A stretch of DNA of 64,000 nucleotides, taken from the NCBI GenBank assembly GCA_963925805.1, contig CAWUSE010000001.1:62001-126000 (forward strand). The letters are read 5' to 3'. This DNA comes from UBA10347 sp905182135 (lineage in GTDB: Bacteria > Actinomycetota > Acidimicrobiia > Acidimicrobiales > UBA10347). This document shows, in pieces, positions 9,576-18,664 of this stretch. The stretch's first letter is position 1. Each line of letters opens with the position of its first letter. The translations under genes and the position numbers were made by a program. A model generated the notes under the pieces. It did not search any database and was not told the origin of the DNA. It worked only from the letters and a program-made list of their open reading frames with translations.

Positions 9576-10514
9576 TTAGAACAACGCGACCGGGTTAACC
9601 GGCGAGCCTGTTCCTCCAGCGATGCGCAATGGGGCGACCGTTAACAGGAATGACCACCGGTCGTGTCGAACGCACGCATCAGCGAGTCGATCGAGCCGCA
9701 GATTGTCGAGCAGGTGCACGCCCATAGCCACGATTACGCATTGGTGAATCGGCATCGCCCACTCGGACGGATGCTGGCCCGGCAAGACATCGCTAACCCC
9801 GTCGCTACCGAGCACGGCCACGTCGCGTTCGTGCAGCCACGGGACGCATTCGGGGTGCAAGCCAGCAAGGCCTTCGGCGAAAGGGTGCCACGGTCCCGTC
9901 TCCGCTCGACGGGCATCGCGTCCGGTGCCGACCAACAAGATGTCACCAGCCCCGACGGTCACTCGTTGTGCGGCCTCAGCCGCTTCCAGGTCAGCAATCA
10001 TGATCGGCGTTCCTGGCTCAAGGTGCGAAACGTCATGGAGTCGAGGAATATCAAGAAGTACTCCCCTGCCTACGACGCCATCCTTTGCGCACATGATGCT
10101 GCCTCGGCGAGCACCGGTGCTCTTGACCTCGGCGGCGCCGAAACCGTTGTACATCTGCTCGTCGACCAATACATGACACAGCGCATCGATATGGCTCGTG
10201 GACATACCGTGGAACTGCACGCCGACAAAGTCGCTGGTCGATTCCATGCCCAGGCCCGGAATCACACAGTCATCACCACCACGAACCATGTGATGCATCG
10301 CCGGATAGGGCGTCTCAACGTTGGGCTTTACGGGAAGCTCACGAGCGCAGCTGACCGACTCGCCACCAGTGACTTCTGATGCAGCTGCAGCGATGTGCTC
10401 GGCGGTGATCAGGTTCAGAGCGCCGGCCTCGTCCTCGGGACCCCAGCGTCCCCAGTTCTTGACCGACTCAAAGATCGCCCGTAGATCGTCATTGCTATAC
10501 CAGTCGTTCCCCAT
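9576..10514 (-). CDS. Cyclase-family metal-dependent hydrolase (kynurenine-formamidase-like)
   Basis: The protein belongs to the putative cyclase family (PF04199), whose members include arylformamidase and isatin hydrolase. The signature H-G-M-S-T-S-H-I-D-A-L-C-H-V (His, Asp and His metal ligands) lies about one third along the chain, and a later D-V-A-V-L-G-S-D-G-V-S segment fits. The N-terminus has W-G-R-W-G-P-E-D-E-A-G-A-L-N-L-I, typical of the long form of this family. I prefer the start M-G-N-D-W at 10514 over the upstream ATG at 10541. It lies close behind the racemase gene, so they probably form an operon. Confidence 0.75.
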   Translation of the reverse strand: MGNDWYSNDDLRAIFESVKNWGRWGPEDEAGALNLITAEHIAAAASEVTGGESVSCARELPVKPNVETPYPAMHHMVRGGDDCVIPGLGMESTSDFVGVQFHGMSTSHIDALCHVLVDEQMYNGFGAAEVKSTGARRGSIMCAKDGVVGRGVLLDIPRLHDVSHLEPGTPIMIADLEAAEAAQRVTVGAGDILLVGTGRDARRAETGPWHPFAEGLAGLHPECVPWLHERDVAVLGSDGVSDVLPGQHPSEWAMPIHQCVIVAMGVHLLDNLRLDRLADACVRHDRWSFLLTVAPLRIAGGTGSPVNPVALF

Positions 10515-10562
10515 ACCGAACTCTGGCACACAACGACCCAACCCGAACCAGTCGGGCCGTAT

Positions 10563-11315
10563 CTACAGCTGTGTTGGAGGAAGAACCTCTTCGGCGCTGA
10601 GGTTGCCTAGAAGAATGTCGGAAGTGAACTGAATGTGGATCTCGGCCGAAGGAAGCAGTACAACTTCCGGCACGTCCTGCTGCTTAACCAATAGCTCGAT
10701 CTCGGTGCATCCGAGAATGCAGGCTTCGACGCCCTGCGCTCCAAGTGCCCGAATCGCCCCAATAACGGTTGCCCGAGATTCGGGCCGGAACTCGTTGAGC
10801 GATAATTCTTCGTAGATGATCCGGTAGATCTCTTCGCGTACAGAAGCCTCGTCTGGAATCACCGTGGTGATTCCATGCAGCGCAAGTCGATCGTGCAGAT
10901 ACGACTCCTCCATCGTTGGTTGTGTGCCGACAAGGCCAACCTGGCCGATACCGAGTTGTTTCAGTTGGTAAGCGCTGCAGTCAGCGATGTGCAGCACGCG
11001 AAGATCTGGATGTGCCACCTCGACCGCTGGCACGCAGATGTGTCCTGTATTCGACGCTATAACCAGGAGATCACATCCAGCAGCGACGAGCTTGTCCACT
11101 CCCGCGAGCAGGAAAGACGCGACCTGATCAAACGCCCTGTTCGTCAGGTGGAATGCGTATTCATCGCAGTCGACCGACACCATCGTGAGTGGCGGATTAG
11201 GCGGCATCAGGTGACCAACCGCTTTGCCCGCTAATACCCGCTCATGGATACCTCGGTAATAATCGAGGCCAGAGACGTACGAAATACCGGTCAGTATTCC
11301 GAGGTGCACAGACAT
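10563..11315 (-). CDS. Aspartate/glutamate racemase family protein
   Basis: This 250-residue protein has the two half-sites of the Asp/Glu racemase superfamily, which interconverts L and D amino acids without a cofactor using two Cys. The second half-site L-G-C-T-E is present (Cys203). At the first half-site the usual C-N-T is S-N-T (Ser88), so one catalytic base is missing. Superfamily members lacking one Cys are known to act one-way or to have other activities, so a simple racemase role is uncertain. It lies just upstream of the cyclase gene on the same strand. Confidence 0.7.
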   Translation of the reverse strand: MSVHLGILTGISYVSGLDYYRGIHERVLAGKAVGHLMPPNPPLTMVSVDCDEYAFHLTNRAFDQVASFLLAGVDKLVAAGCDLLVIASNTGHICVPAVEVAHPDLRVLHIADCSAYQLKQLGIGQVGLVGTQPTMEESYLHDRLALHGITTVIPDEASVREEIYRIIYEELSLNEFRPESRATVIGAIRALGAQGVEACILGCTEIELLVKQQDVPEVVLLPSAEIHIQFTSDILLGNLSAEEVLPPTQL

Positions 11316-11401
11316 GATTACGCCAGTCTTTCATCGTCGATGATAAACGCACGAGCACCTCACAGATGCCCGTTTGGGGGGACAGGCCTAGCCGGCCAGT
11401 T

Positions 11402-12424
11402 TTAACGTCTAAGGATGTCTGCCAGAGTTGCAGGATCTAGGCTTCCACCGCTGATTATGCAGGCTGACTCGCCACGCCTGGCTTGATCGACTTGCATGGC
11501 GCCAGCCAGGGCCAGGGCGCCAGCACCCTCTGCGACGACCTTGTTTTCAACCGCGAGAATTCGCACGGCTTCGCGCAGTTCCTCTTCTGCGACGGTGATG
11601 ACCTCGTCGACAACCGACGAAAGGAGAGGGAAAAGTTCGTCCACGATCACCGGGAGCGAGATGTCGCTGAGCGAGTCTCCCATCGGGACCCACACGGGTC
11701 CCCCATGGGCGAGTGCACCCGACAGCGCTTGGCATGACTCGATCTGCACAGCAACGACTCGGCAACTGGAATTCAGCGCACGAACAGCGGAACCAACGCC
11801 GGCGAGCAGTCCCCCGCCACCGACAGGCACGAATAACGAGGCCAGGTCCGGTCGCTCTTCGAGGATCTCCAGCGCGACAGTGGCGTTTCCAGCGATCATC
11901 ATGGGGTCACCCCAAGGATTCAGGTACGACTGCGGTTCTTCGGTCCATCCCGCAGAAAAAATGAAGTCCAAGAGTTCGTCCATCGGTATCGCTACCGTTT
12001 TTACCCCGTACTTCCTAATGGCCTCAAGCTTTCCCTCGGGCGTGCGATCCGGCACAAGGGTCTGTGCTTCGCACCCGAAACGCTGTGCTGCGTACCCCAG
12101 CGCCTGTGCCGTGTTACCTGCGCTGTGAGTGTTCAGGCCCACTGCTCGCTCGGCAGGCGTCAGGTGCGAGAGCCAGTTGTAGGCACCACGGATCTTGAAC
12201 GAGGCGACATCTTGCAGGGTTTCAAGTTTCAGGTGAATTCCAAGGGACTCGTCGGCGAGTCCATAGGAACGCAACGGAACCAACGGCGTTTTCCGAGCAA
12301 CCCCAGCAATGGTTTTTGCGGCATCGTTGATCGCCTCCAGCGACGATGGCACTATCACAGGACCGCCCCAACCAGACCGAGGCTTGTCGGCCGGATCTTG
12401 GGAAGTGTTGCCGATTGAGTCCAC
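11402..12424 (-). CDS. PLP-dependent threonine/serine dehydratase-like enzyme
   Basis: The product is a fold-type II PLP enzyme of the threonine dehydratase / serine racemase group. The Schiff-base Lys is in S-F-K-I-R-G-A at about residue 75. The substrate-carboxylate loop reads S-A-G-N-T-A-Q-A (usually S-A-G-N-H-A-Q), and the phosphate-binding loop is G-G-G-G-L-L-A-G. There is no ACT regulatory domain, so it is the short, catabolic form (340 residues). The T in place of the usual H in the Asn loop may alter substrate choice. It probably works with the racemase and cyclase genes downstream, but the roughly 85-nt gap makes an operon uncertain. Confidence 0.75.
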   Translation of the reverse strand: MDSIGNTSQDPADKPRSGWGGPVIVPSSLEAINDAAKTIAGVARKTPLVPLRSYGLADESLGIHLKLETLQDVASFKIRGAYNWLSHLTPAERAVGLNTHSAGNTAQALGYAAQRFGCEAQTLVPDRTPEGKLEAIRKYGVKTVAIPMDELLDFIFSAGWTEEPQSYLNPWGDPMMIAGNATVALEILEERPDLASLFVPVGGGGLLAGVGSAVRALNSSCRVVAVQIESCQALSGALAHGGPVWVPMGDSLSDISLPVIVDELFPLLSSVVDEVITVAEEELREAVRILAVENKVVAEGAGALALAGAMQVDQARRGESACIISGGSLDPATLADILRR

Positions 12425-12973
12425 CGACTCAGGCTACTCGTGCCCTACCCGGCTATTTATAGTGCTCATTCAACGGTTCTCTGCGGCCCCTTGGGGCATT
12501 CTCGAAACCGCCAGTCGGCTTTCTGGCACCAGCCACTGCGTCGTAGTTAGCAACTCTGTGATGTCGTTCTTCTCGCTGGCATCGCTGCGGCTCGCTATGA
12601 ATCATGTAAACGCCGGACAACAAAAACTGGCCGGTTTCAAGAACCAGCGATTGTGGTACGACCCAGGGATCATGCGCAGGCAACCGTTGCCCTCATCAGC
12701 CGAGTCAATTGCGATCCATGCGGTGACCGTAGCAAACGGCCTGATTGGCTAGTACCGACCGTCGTGGTACTTGTCGCGACGTGAACGTTAAGGCTCGACA
12801 ATATGTCAGCAATTTCACCGGGGTGCAACCGGCCTAGCGCTGCGACAACGCCACCTGGTGCGTACCGCTCGATCTCATCTGGGCTCAACGCCAGAGGGAC
12901 AGACTCGCCCTATTAGCCAGTCCACCGACTAACCAGTCCATCGATAATTCTGGGGTGGGCTAGACAGCCATCA
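12425..12973 (-). other. Intergenic stretch with a possible gene fragment
   Basis: About 550 bases without an intact gene. A minus-strand frame at 12670-12888 begins M-S-P-D-E-I-E-R-Y-A-P-G-G-V-V and looks protein-like for about 35 codons, then turns into unlikely sequence. It has only a TTG start and no family match I can name, so it may be a decayed gene. Confidence 0.35.
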
Positions 12974-14188
12974 TCAAAAGGCTTCGAGGTCTTCGCCGAG
13001 CACGAAACGACCAAGCTGGTGATGCACACGATCTTGGTGCACATTGATGTGCAGCGGCATCGCCTGGAAGTCACGCCACCTTCGCTGGAACGAACGACTC
13101 TCGCGTAAGCCGTTGCCGCCTTGGCAGCGCATCAAGAGCTGCATAGCCTCGTCGAGCTGGTTCATCCCCGATGTCGCCAGCGCCATCTGGCGCAGATAGT
13201 CAGCTTCGCCCGGCACTTGTTGAACCTCGATCCGTTCGTCGACCTGGCGGCACGCTGTCTCCATGGTCGCCGCAGCAGCCCCGACCAACGCTGCGGCACG
13301 CCCCAGGTTCACCTGGACCGTTGGCCTGGTGACCATCTTCTTTCCCATGATCGACCTGCGTTCACGAATTTCGGCTGTTGCTTCGCTGAGCGCAGCGCGA
13401 ACGAGACCGATACCCATCCAACCGAGCCAGATGTCGGACAGGCCCACCCAGTCTTCGCGGTAACGATTATCGACCACGGCAACCTCCCGCAGCGCAGCCG
13501 CTCGGTTCGCTCCGTACCACTGCACACAGCGATCTAGTGGCACCGAGACGTCGGTGTAGAAGATGTCATCGGTGGCCGACGCTCGCACGCCACTTCCATC
13601 CCAGGTTGGATCGATCTTCACGCCGTGGGTGTCGATAGGAACGACGGTGAAGCGAATGTCGAGTGGCTCGAGTCGTTTGCCGTCGTCGTCAACAATGACG
13701 AACGCGGCACCTCCCCAGTCGGCGTATCGGCTGCCAGAACTGAACGCTCCGCTGCCGTTGAGTCGAACCGTATCGCCTTCGATTACGCCCGTGATACCTG
13801 ATCCTGCTCCTGCGCCGAAACAGACCCACTCACCTCGATCGACGATGCCAGAGATCAGCTCGTTCTGACCTGGACCAAGACAACCGACAAACAGATGGAA
13901 AACCGCTAGGTGATTCCACATCGTCCAGGCGGTACTTGCGCAGTTCGCTGCAATTGCCTCGAGCTCACGACCGATCTGCAAAATTGAGGCATCGACCCCG
14001 CCGATGTTGCTGGTTGCGGCCAGTTTCATGACGTCACTTGCCTTAAGGGCAGCGATCAATTTGGGATCGATACTGCGACTCGTATCGGCTTGCTCAGCTT
14101 GCCTTGCAATCTGAGCAAGGAACGGCGTGACGACCCGCTCCACGTTGTCTGGCAGAAACACCACCACTGGATCGTCAAGAGCGCTCAT
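12974..14188 (-). CDS. Acyl-CoA-dehydrogenase-fold flavin monooxygenase
   Basis: The fold is that of the flavin-dependent two-component monooxygenases related to HpaB/HsaA-type hydroxylases (acyl-CoA dehydrogenase superfamily). Typical features are a first helical domain with A-A-N-C-A-S-T-A-W near residue 85, a middle beta domain with W-D-G-S-G-V-R-A-S, and a C-terminal four-helix bundle. The end contains F-Q-R-R-W-R-D-F-Q-A-M-P-L-H. Such enzymes use reduced flavin supplied by a separate reductase. I use the ATG at 14188, because the longer frame adds an unlikely basic N-terminus. The substrate is unknown; the neighbouring genes suggest amino-acid or aromatic catabolism. Confidence 0.7.
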   Translation of the reverse strand: MSALDDPVVVFLPDNVERVVTPFLAQIARQAEQADTSRSIDPKLIAALKASDVMKLAATSNIGGVDASILQIGRELEAIAANCASTAWTMWNHLAVFHLFVGCLGPGQNELISGIVDRGEWVCFGAGAGSGITGVIEGDTVRLNGSGAFSSGSRYADWGGAAFVIVDDDGKRLEPLDIRFTVVPIDTHGVKIDPTWDGSGVRASATDDIFYTDVSVPLDRCVQWYGANRAAALREVAVVDNRYREDWVGLSDIWLGWMGIGLVRAALSEATAEIRERRSIMGKKMVTRPTVQVNLGRAAALVGAAAATMETACRQVDERIEVQQVPGEADYLRQMALATSGMNQLDEAMQLLMRCQGGNGLRESRSFQRRWRDFQAMPLHINVHQDRVHHQLGRFVLGEDLEAF

Positions 14189-14330
14189 CTGACTGACCCT
14201 ATTCGCTGGCGCCGACCTGCATCCCATCCACCATCTGAGCACGCAGAGAAAACCACAGAGCCCGAAACCGATCCACCGACGTACCTGAACGGAAGCGGCT
14301 AATCGTCACCGCCGCTGAGCAGAGGAGTTG

Positions 14331-14404
14331 TGGAGATGAGCGGAATCGAACCGCCGACCCCTTCGTTGCGAACGAAGTGCTCTAGCCAACTGAGCTACAT
14401 CCCC
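14331..14404 (-). tRNA. tRNA-Ala (anticodon CGC)
   Basis: Read on the minus strand, the gene has a seven-pair acceptor stem GGGGATG/CATCTCC (one G-T pair), a D-arm with AGCTCAGTTGG, an anticodon stem CTTCG/CGAAG enclosing the loop TTCGCAA (anticodon CGC) and the T-loop GGTTCGATTCC. The discriminator base is A. The 3' CCA is not fully encoded (C-A-A follows), so it is added after transcription. It would decode GCG codons. Confidence 0.95.
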
Positions 14405-14458
14405 GGCTGCCCCCGAGCGTAGCGCCGAACCTATTGTGCACTGCACGAGGCGAACTGC

Positions 14459-16351
14459 CTAGCAGTGGCGTTGAACCTGGGCGACAATGCCAGCGGTATC
14501 GAGGCCGACCTGGCCGAGCAACTCGTCGGGGTCGCCGTGCGGCAAATAAGTATCCGGCAAGCCCATAACCCGCACTCGGGGTGGCGTTTCGGCGTCGGCA
14601 AGTTGCATGGCGATCATTGAACCGACACCACCTGCGGCCAGACCATCTTCGATTGTGATCACCAGACGGTGGGTTGCGGCATCAGCCATCATGTCCTGGT
14701 CAAGCGGCTTGATACAGCGAACGTCATAGAGAGTCGCTGACACACCGCTATCAACGAGCTCGGCAACCGCAGCCTCGGCGGCCTCGACCATCTTTCCGAC
14801 AGCCAGAATGCATACGTCTCCGCCGGAGATGATCTTGCGAGCAGCAAAACCAGTGCCAACTTCGTGTTCGCTAACCAACCGTGCGCTTGTGCGTGGCCAA
14901 CGGATAGCAACGGGCCCTTTGGCCAGGTCGAGCGCATCATCGAGCATGACCTGGACTTCTTGATACGACGACGGCGCCAGCACCGTCATGCCAGGGACCT
15001 TGGTCAATAAGACCATGTCGATGACACCGTGGGCCGAAGCGCCGTCGGGGCCGGTCACGCCGGCGCGGTCGACGCAGAACACCACGGGAAGCTCGTGCAG
15101 ACCAACGTCGAGCAAGATCTGGTCCATTGCTCGTGTCAAGAAACTGCTGTAGATGGCAACAACTGGGCGCAACCCACCCATGGCCATCCCTGCAGCCGAC
15201 GTTACGGCGTGCTGTTCGGCGATGCCAACATCGAACACACGGTCGGGAAAGCGTTCGGCAAAGGGAAGCAACCCCGTGCTGTCTGGCATCGCTGCGGTCA
15301 GAGCAACGAGCTCAGGAATCCGTTCGCCGGCCGCAACCAAGGCCTCAGCGAATGCATCGGTGTACTTGCCGCGTGGCGGTACAGCCGACAACGGCATCGG
15401 TGCAGGCGACCCTATAGATCCCTCGTCAGAAACCTCTGCATTTTTGAACGGTCCGGTGTCGTGCATGCGCTTAACCGCATCGTTCTCCGCAGGTGCATAA
15501 CCCCGCCCTTTCTGGGTGACGACATGCACCATGACCGGTCCGGCAATCTTGGCTGCGTTGCTCAACGCTTGTTCCAGCCCTGAAATGTCGTGGCCGTCGA
15601 ATGGGCCTGTGTATCGCACGCCTAGATTCTCGAAGAACGAGGTCGGCTCCCACATTTCGCGAACAGCAGCTTTCGCTGCATCCATAGCCCGCTCGACTTC
15701 GCGCCCGACGACCGGCACGTCACTTATCAGGCGTTCGAGACGGTTTTGCTGACGCACGAACTTAGGGTTGATTCGCAATCGAGCCAAGCTCTCACCAAGT
15801 TTCGAAACAGTCGGCGCATACGAGCGTCCGTTGTCGTTCAACACGATGGTTACATCGCTGCCAGCGTGGCCAAGGTTGTTCAAACCCTCGAAGGCCATGC
15901 CACCCGTCATCGAACCATCACCAATAACGGCGACGACTTTTCGGGTGCTTTGGGGGGTGTGCGCGAACGCTGTAGCGATCCCGTGCGCATAGCTCATAGC
16001 GGTAGAAGCGTGACTGTTCTCGATCCAGTCGTGCTCGCTCTCAGCCTGTGATGGGTACCCAGACAATCCACCGATCTGACGCAATGATTCGAAGTCCTCG
16101 ACACGGCCAGTCAACATTTTGTGGACGTACGCCTGGTGTCCTGTGTCGAACAGCAACACGTCGTGTGGCGAATCGAATACTCGATGCAGCGCAACGGTGA
16201 GTTCAACAATCCCCAGGTTCGAGCCCAGGTGCCCACCCTGCGCCGCTACGGCCCCCACGATTGTGTCGCGCAGTTCTTGACATAGCTCGTCGAGTTGCGA
16301 CAGAGACAACCGGCGCAGGTCGGAGGGTTGGGTGATCTGACTAAGTAACAC
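14459..16351 (-). CDS. dxs: 1-deoxy-D-xylulose-5-phosphate synthase
   Basis: This thiamine-diphosphate enzyme condenses pyruvate with glyceraldehyde 3-phosphate, the first step of the MEP isoprenoid pathway. The order of domains is canonical. G-H-Q-A-Y-V-H-K-M-L-T-G-R lies near residue 70, the ThDP motif G-D-G-S-M-T-G-G-M-A-F-E near residue 145, and the transketolase pyrimidine domain has D-R-A-G-V-T-G-P-D-G near residue 430. A transketolase C-terminal domain ends the chain. The 630-residue length is normal. The start is GTG at 16351, overlapping the end of the PAP2 gene by 11 bp, so the two are likely coupled. Confidence 0.95.
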   Translation of the reverse strand: MLLSQITQPSDLRRLSLSQLDELCQELRDTIVGAVAAQGGHLGSNLGIVELTVALHRVFDSPHDVLLFDTGHQAYVHKMLTGRVEDFESLRQIGGLSGYPSQAESEHDWIENSHASTAMSYAHGIATAFAHTPQSTRKVVAVIGDGSMTGGMAFEGLNNLGHAGSDVTIVLNDNGRSYAPTVSKLGESLARLRINPKFVRQQNRLERLISDVPVVGREVERAMDAAKAAVREMWEPTSFFENLGVRYTGPFDGHDISGLEQALSNAAKIAGPVMVHVVTQKGRGYAPAENDAVKRMHDTGPFKNAEVSDEGSIGSPAPMPLSAVPPRGKYTDAFAEALVAAGERIPELVALTAAMPDSTGLLPFAERFPDRVFDVGIAEQHAVTSAAGMAMGGLRPVVAIYSSFLTRAMDQILLDVGLHELPVVFCVDRAGVTGPDGASAHGVIDMVLLTKVPGMTVLAPSSYQEVQVMLDDALDLAKGPVAIRWPRTSARLVSEHEVGTGFAARKIISGGDVCILAVGKMVEAAEAAVAELVDSGVSATLYDVRCIKPLDQDMMADAATHRLVITIEDGLAAGGVGSMIAMQLADAETPPRVRVMGLPDTYLPHGDPDELLGQVGLDTAGIVAQVQRHC

Positions 16352-17189
16352 CGATGCCTACGCTAGTCCCGAAATCGTCCGCGCCCGAGTCGAAAGCCAT
16401 GGGATTTGGTGTGACACCTGTTGTGGTCGTCACCCGTTCATAGAGCCGGCTTGCCCCATAGCCGAAGCCCATCACGGCAATGCCGCCTGCGCCGTCGATC
16501 CAGTAGTGGTTCGCAGTGACAACAATTGCAAACAGCGTCAGCAGCGGATACGAGGCTGCAAGCAGCCGGGCCGGAACTGACCTCAGTCGTGGGACCAGAA
16601 TCAGTGCACACCAAAGCGCCCAAGCAATATGCAGGCTCGGCATCGCTGCGTACTGATTCGAGATCGTCTCGAGCCCTGCCGACTCGAACGACCAGATGCC
16701 ACCGATTTCAATCACGGTGTCGACAAACGGTTCCCCAGGGCGACACGCGCCGTATTTGCCGCAGTCACCGAGCAGCCGAGGTGGCATTAGTGGGAACGCG
16801 GCGAACCCCGCTACTGCGGACGCGGTGCCGATTAGACCCGCTCTTCGCCAGAACCGGTAGTCACCAGGGAAGCGCAGATAGAGCCAGACCAACGCTCCGA
16901 ACGTAACCAAGAAATGAAAGACCCCATAGAACAAGTTCCAGAACTGGATGAAGATCGTTGCGTCGATAAACGCTTTCTGAAGGTCGGCCTCGAGGAAGAG
17001 ACCCATGGCTTTTTCGATGCTGATGATTCGATCGGCATTGTTCGCAGCAAGCCCGGGGGTGACCGCTACGGACCCGAACAGGTTTCTGACCATCGAATAG
17101 CCGACGTAGACGCCAACGACAAGAAACGCTTCAACCCAGAACCGCAGGCCTGCTTCCTTGCGGTGAGCGGCGGAGCCAGTGAGGCTCAA
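16341..17189 (-). CDS. PAP2-family membrane phosphatase / inositol-phosphoceramide-synthase-like
   Basis: The protein has about six membrane segments and the PAP2 catalytic signature. M-P-S-L-H-I-A-W-A-L-W carries the first active-site His near residue 185, and A-N-H-Y-W-I-D-G-A-G-G carries the second His/Asp pair near residue 227. This arrangement is the PAP2_3 type seen in AUR1-like phosphatidylinositol transferases and in actinobacterial phosphatases. Substrates may be phosphatidate or polyprenyl diphosphates, and the dxs neighbour makes an isoprenoid role attractive but unproven. It overlaps the upstream flippase-like gene by 4 bp. Confidence 0.8.
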   Translation of the reverse strand: MSLTGSAAHRKEAGLRFWVEAFLVVGVYVGYSMVRNLFGSVAVTPGLAANNADRIISIEKAMGLFLEADLQKAFIDATIFIQFWNLFYGVFHFLVTFGALVWLYLRFPGDYRFWRRAGLIGTASAVAGFAAFPLMPPRLLGDCGKYGACRPGEPFVDTVIEIGGIWSFESAGLETISNQYAAMPSLHIAWALWCALILVPRLRSVPARLLAASYPLLTLFAIVVTANHYWIDGAGGIAVMGFGYGASRLYERVTTTTGVTPNPMAFDSGADDFGTSVGIGVT

Positions 17190-18169
17190 GTTAGCTCCGC
17201 TGTCGCCTCGACAGGATTCTCATCAGACGACGCCGTGTTAAACACCAGCGAGGGCAAACCAATGAGCGACGTAATAATCGTCAACGCATAGATCGTTAAC
17301 CCCAGCGCTACTGCCTCTTCGCGGGGCACCCCAAGCTCGCCAAGAAATAAGGCCAGCGCACCTTCGCGCACACCTAAACCACCAATACCTAGCGGCAACA
17401 CCTGCACAATCAGCACAGCAGGCACGAACGCAAGCGCGACACGAAAGCCGAACCCTTCGATTCCAATAGAATGAGCTGCACACCAGAACCCGAGCACGAG
17501 CACGCCCTGATAGACAGCCCCGCTGGCCAGAATCCGGCCGACTTCACGGGGCTTGTTGCGCAACACATCAAGGCCCTCATGGATTGCATGGACCCAGGCA
17601 AGCGAGCTTTCGTACCGTGCCAGCAAGCGACCGCTGTAGTCATTACCTGCAGCGATAATGATGACCAACAAGACCACCAGCGTCATTACCGCAGCAATGA
17701 AGGCACCTCGTGTAGCTGCTCCGAGCGAACGGAGGTTTGAATCGAGCGCCAGCCCCAGAAAGATCGATGCAGGAAGCACCATCCAGCCGCTGAGCCGCTC
17801 GAAGATCACGGTGGTGAAGCTGGTTGGTCTGTCGCCGGTGTCCTTACCCAGTCGCGATACCCGCACCACATCGCCTCCAACGGTGGTCGGCAAAAAGCTC
17901 GACACGAACTGTCCCGCAAAGTTGTGCCAGATAAGCCGCCAGGTCGAGACCTGCAGGTTGAGTGCTTGGCACACTTGTTTCCAGCGCAGTGCTGCAAGCA
18001 CGACAGAGCCGACCACGCAGCCGAGTGCGGCACCTAGCCAGGCAACGGCCGTGCCATCGTCGGGCCACAAAGTGCCAAAATCGACATCGACCCAAACAAA
18101 AAGAAAAATAAGTAAACCAGCGCTAACACCTAGGCGTAGCAGCAGTATCAGAGCAGACTTCGTCGTCAT
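17186..18169 (-). CDS. Lysylphosphatidylglycerol-synthase-TM / UPF0104 membrane protein
   Basis: This polytopic protein (about 327 residues, seven to eight hydrophobic segments) has the UPF0104 pattern. F-V-S-S-F-L-P-T-T-V-G-G-D-V-V-R lies near residue 88, followed by a hydrophobic helix series and P-L-G-I-G-G-L-G-V-R-E-G-A near residue 268. Members are membrane proteins of lipid or glycolipid transfer, including the MprF N-domain. I chose ATG 18169 because residues before it in the longer frame are basic and unlike a membrane protein. The 4-bp overlap with the PAP2 gene indicates one operon. Confidence 0.8.
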   Translation of the reverse strand: MTTKSALILLLRLGVSAGLLIFLFVWVDVDFGTLWPDDGTAVAWLGAALGCVVGSVVLAALRWKQVCQALNLQVSTWRLIWHNFAGQFVSSFLPTTVGGDVVRVSRLGKDTGDRPTSFTTVIFERLSGWMVLPASIFLGLALDSNLRSLGAATRGAFIAAVMTLVVLLVIIIAAGNDYSGRLLARYESSLAWVHAIHEGLDVLRNKPREVGRILASGAVYQGVLVLGFWCAAHSIGIEGFGFRVALAFVPAVLIVQVLPLGIGGLGVREGALALFLGELGVPREEAVALGLTIYALTIITSLIGLPSLVFNTASSDENPVEATAELT

Positions 18170-18182
18170 CACAGCCTCAGCC

Positions 18183-18593
18183 CTATTGCAGGGACCCGCA
18201 GGCCTTAGCGAGGAACGGCTGAACTTCAACGAGGACGCGTACCACACGACCCCTGGCCAACTCTTGGTTCTGATCATCGATCGCGGACACAACAAATACG
18301 TAGCGACGACCCTCGACACGTTCGAGGGTCGCAATAGTCGTGACGGTGCAGCCAGGAGAAGCGGCCCGGATGTGATCGATCTGGACGCGCATCGCTACCG
18401 ATGTGAAACCTTCAGGGACATAACGAGCCAGAACCTCAAAACTCGCTTGTTCGCACCATACGAAGAGTTGCGAGGTCGCCAAAACCGCGACATCTCCTGT
18501 TCCGACGCTGCAGGCAGTGTCGGAATCGTTGACGATTCGTTGCTCGCGGGCCTGTGCCCCCGGTTCGATGTGCACCTGGGTACGATACGGCAT
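18183..18593 (-). CDS. Hot-dog-fold thioesterase (fluoroacetyl-CoA-thioesterase-like)
   Basis: The sequence fits the single hot-dog thioesterase family related to FlK. G-T-G-D-V-A-V-L-A-T-S is followed by the helix L-F-V-W-C-E-Q-A-S-F, then G-F-T-S-V-A-M-R-V-Q-I-D-H-I and a beta-rich second half with V-E-G-R-R-Y-V-F. A Glu in the central helix is usual for catalysis. The M-P-Y-R start (18593) matches the typical N-terminus, leaving about 136 residues. It probably hydrolyses a small acyl-CoA, not necessarily a fluorinated one. It lies 13 nt upstream of the UPF0104 gene and is divergent from tldD. Confidence 0.7.
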   Translation of the reverse strand: MPYRTQVHIEPGAQAREQRIVNDSDTACSVGTGDVAVLATSQLFVWCEQASFEVLARYVPEGFTSVAMRVQIDHIRAASPGCTVTTIATLERVEGRRYVFVVSAIDDQNQELARGRVVRVLVEVQPFLAKACGSLQ

Positions 18594-18664
18594 ACCTAGC
18601 CGCTCAACGACCACCTTGGCCGCGCCGCTGCGTTCGCTGTTGTTCACAACAGCCGAGGAGGATC

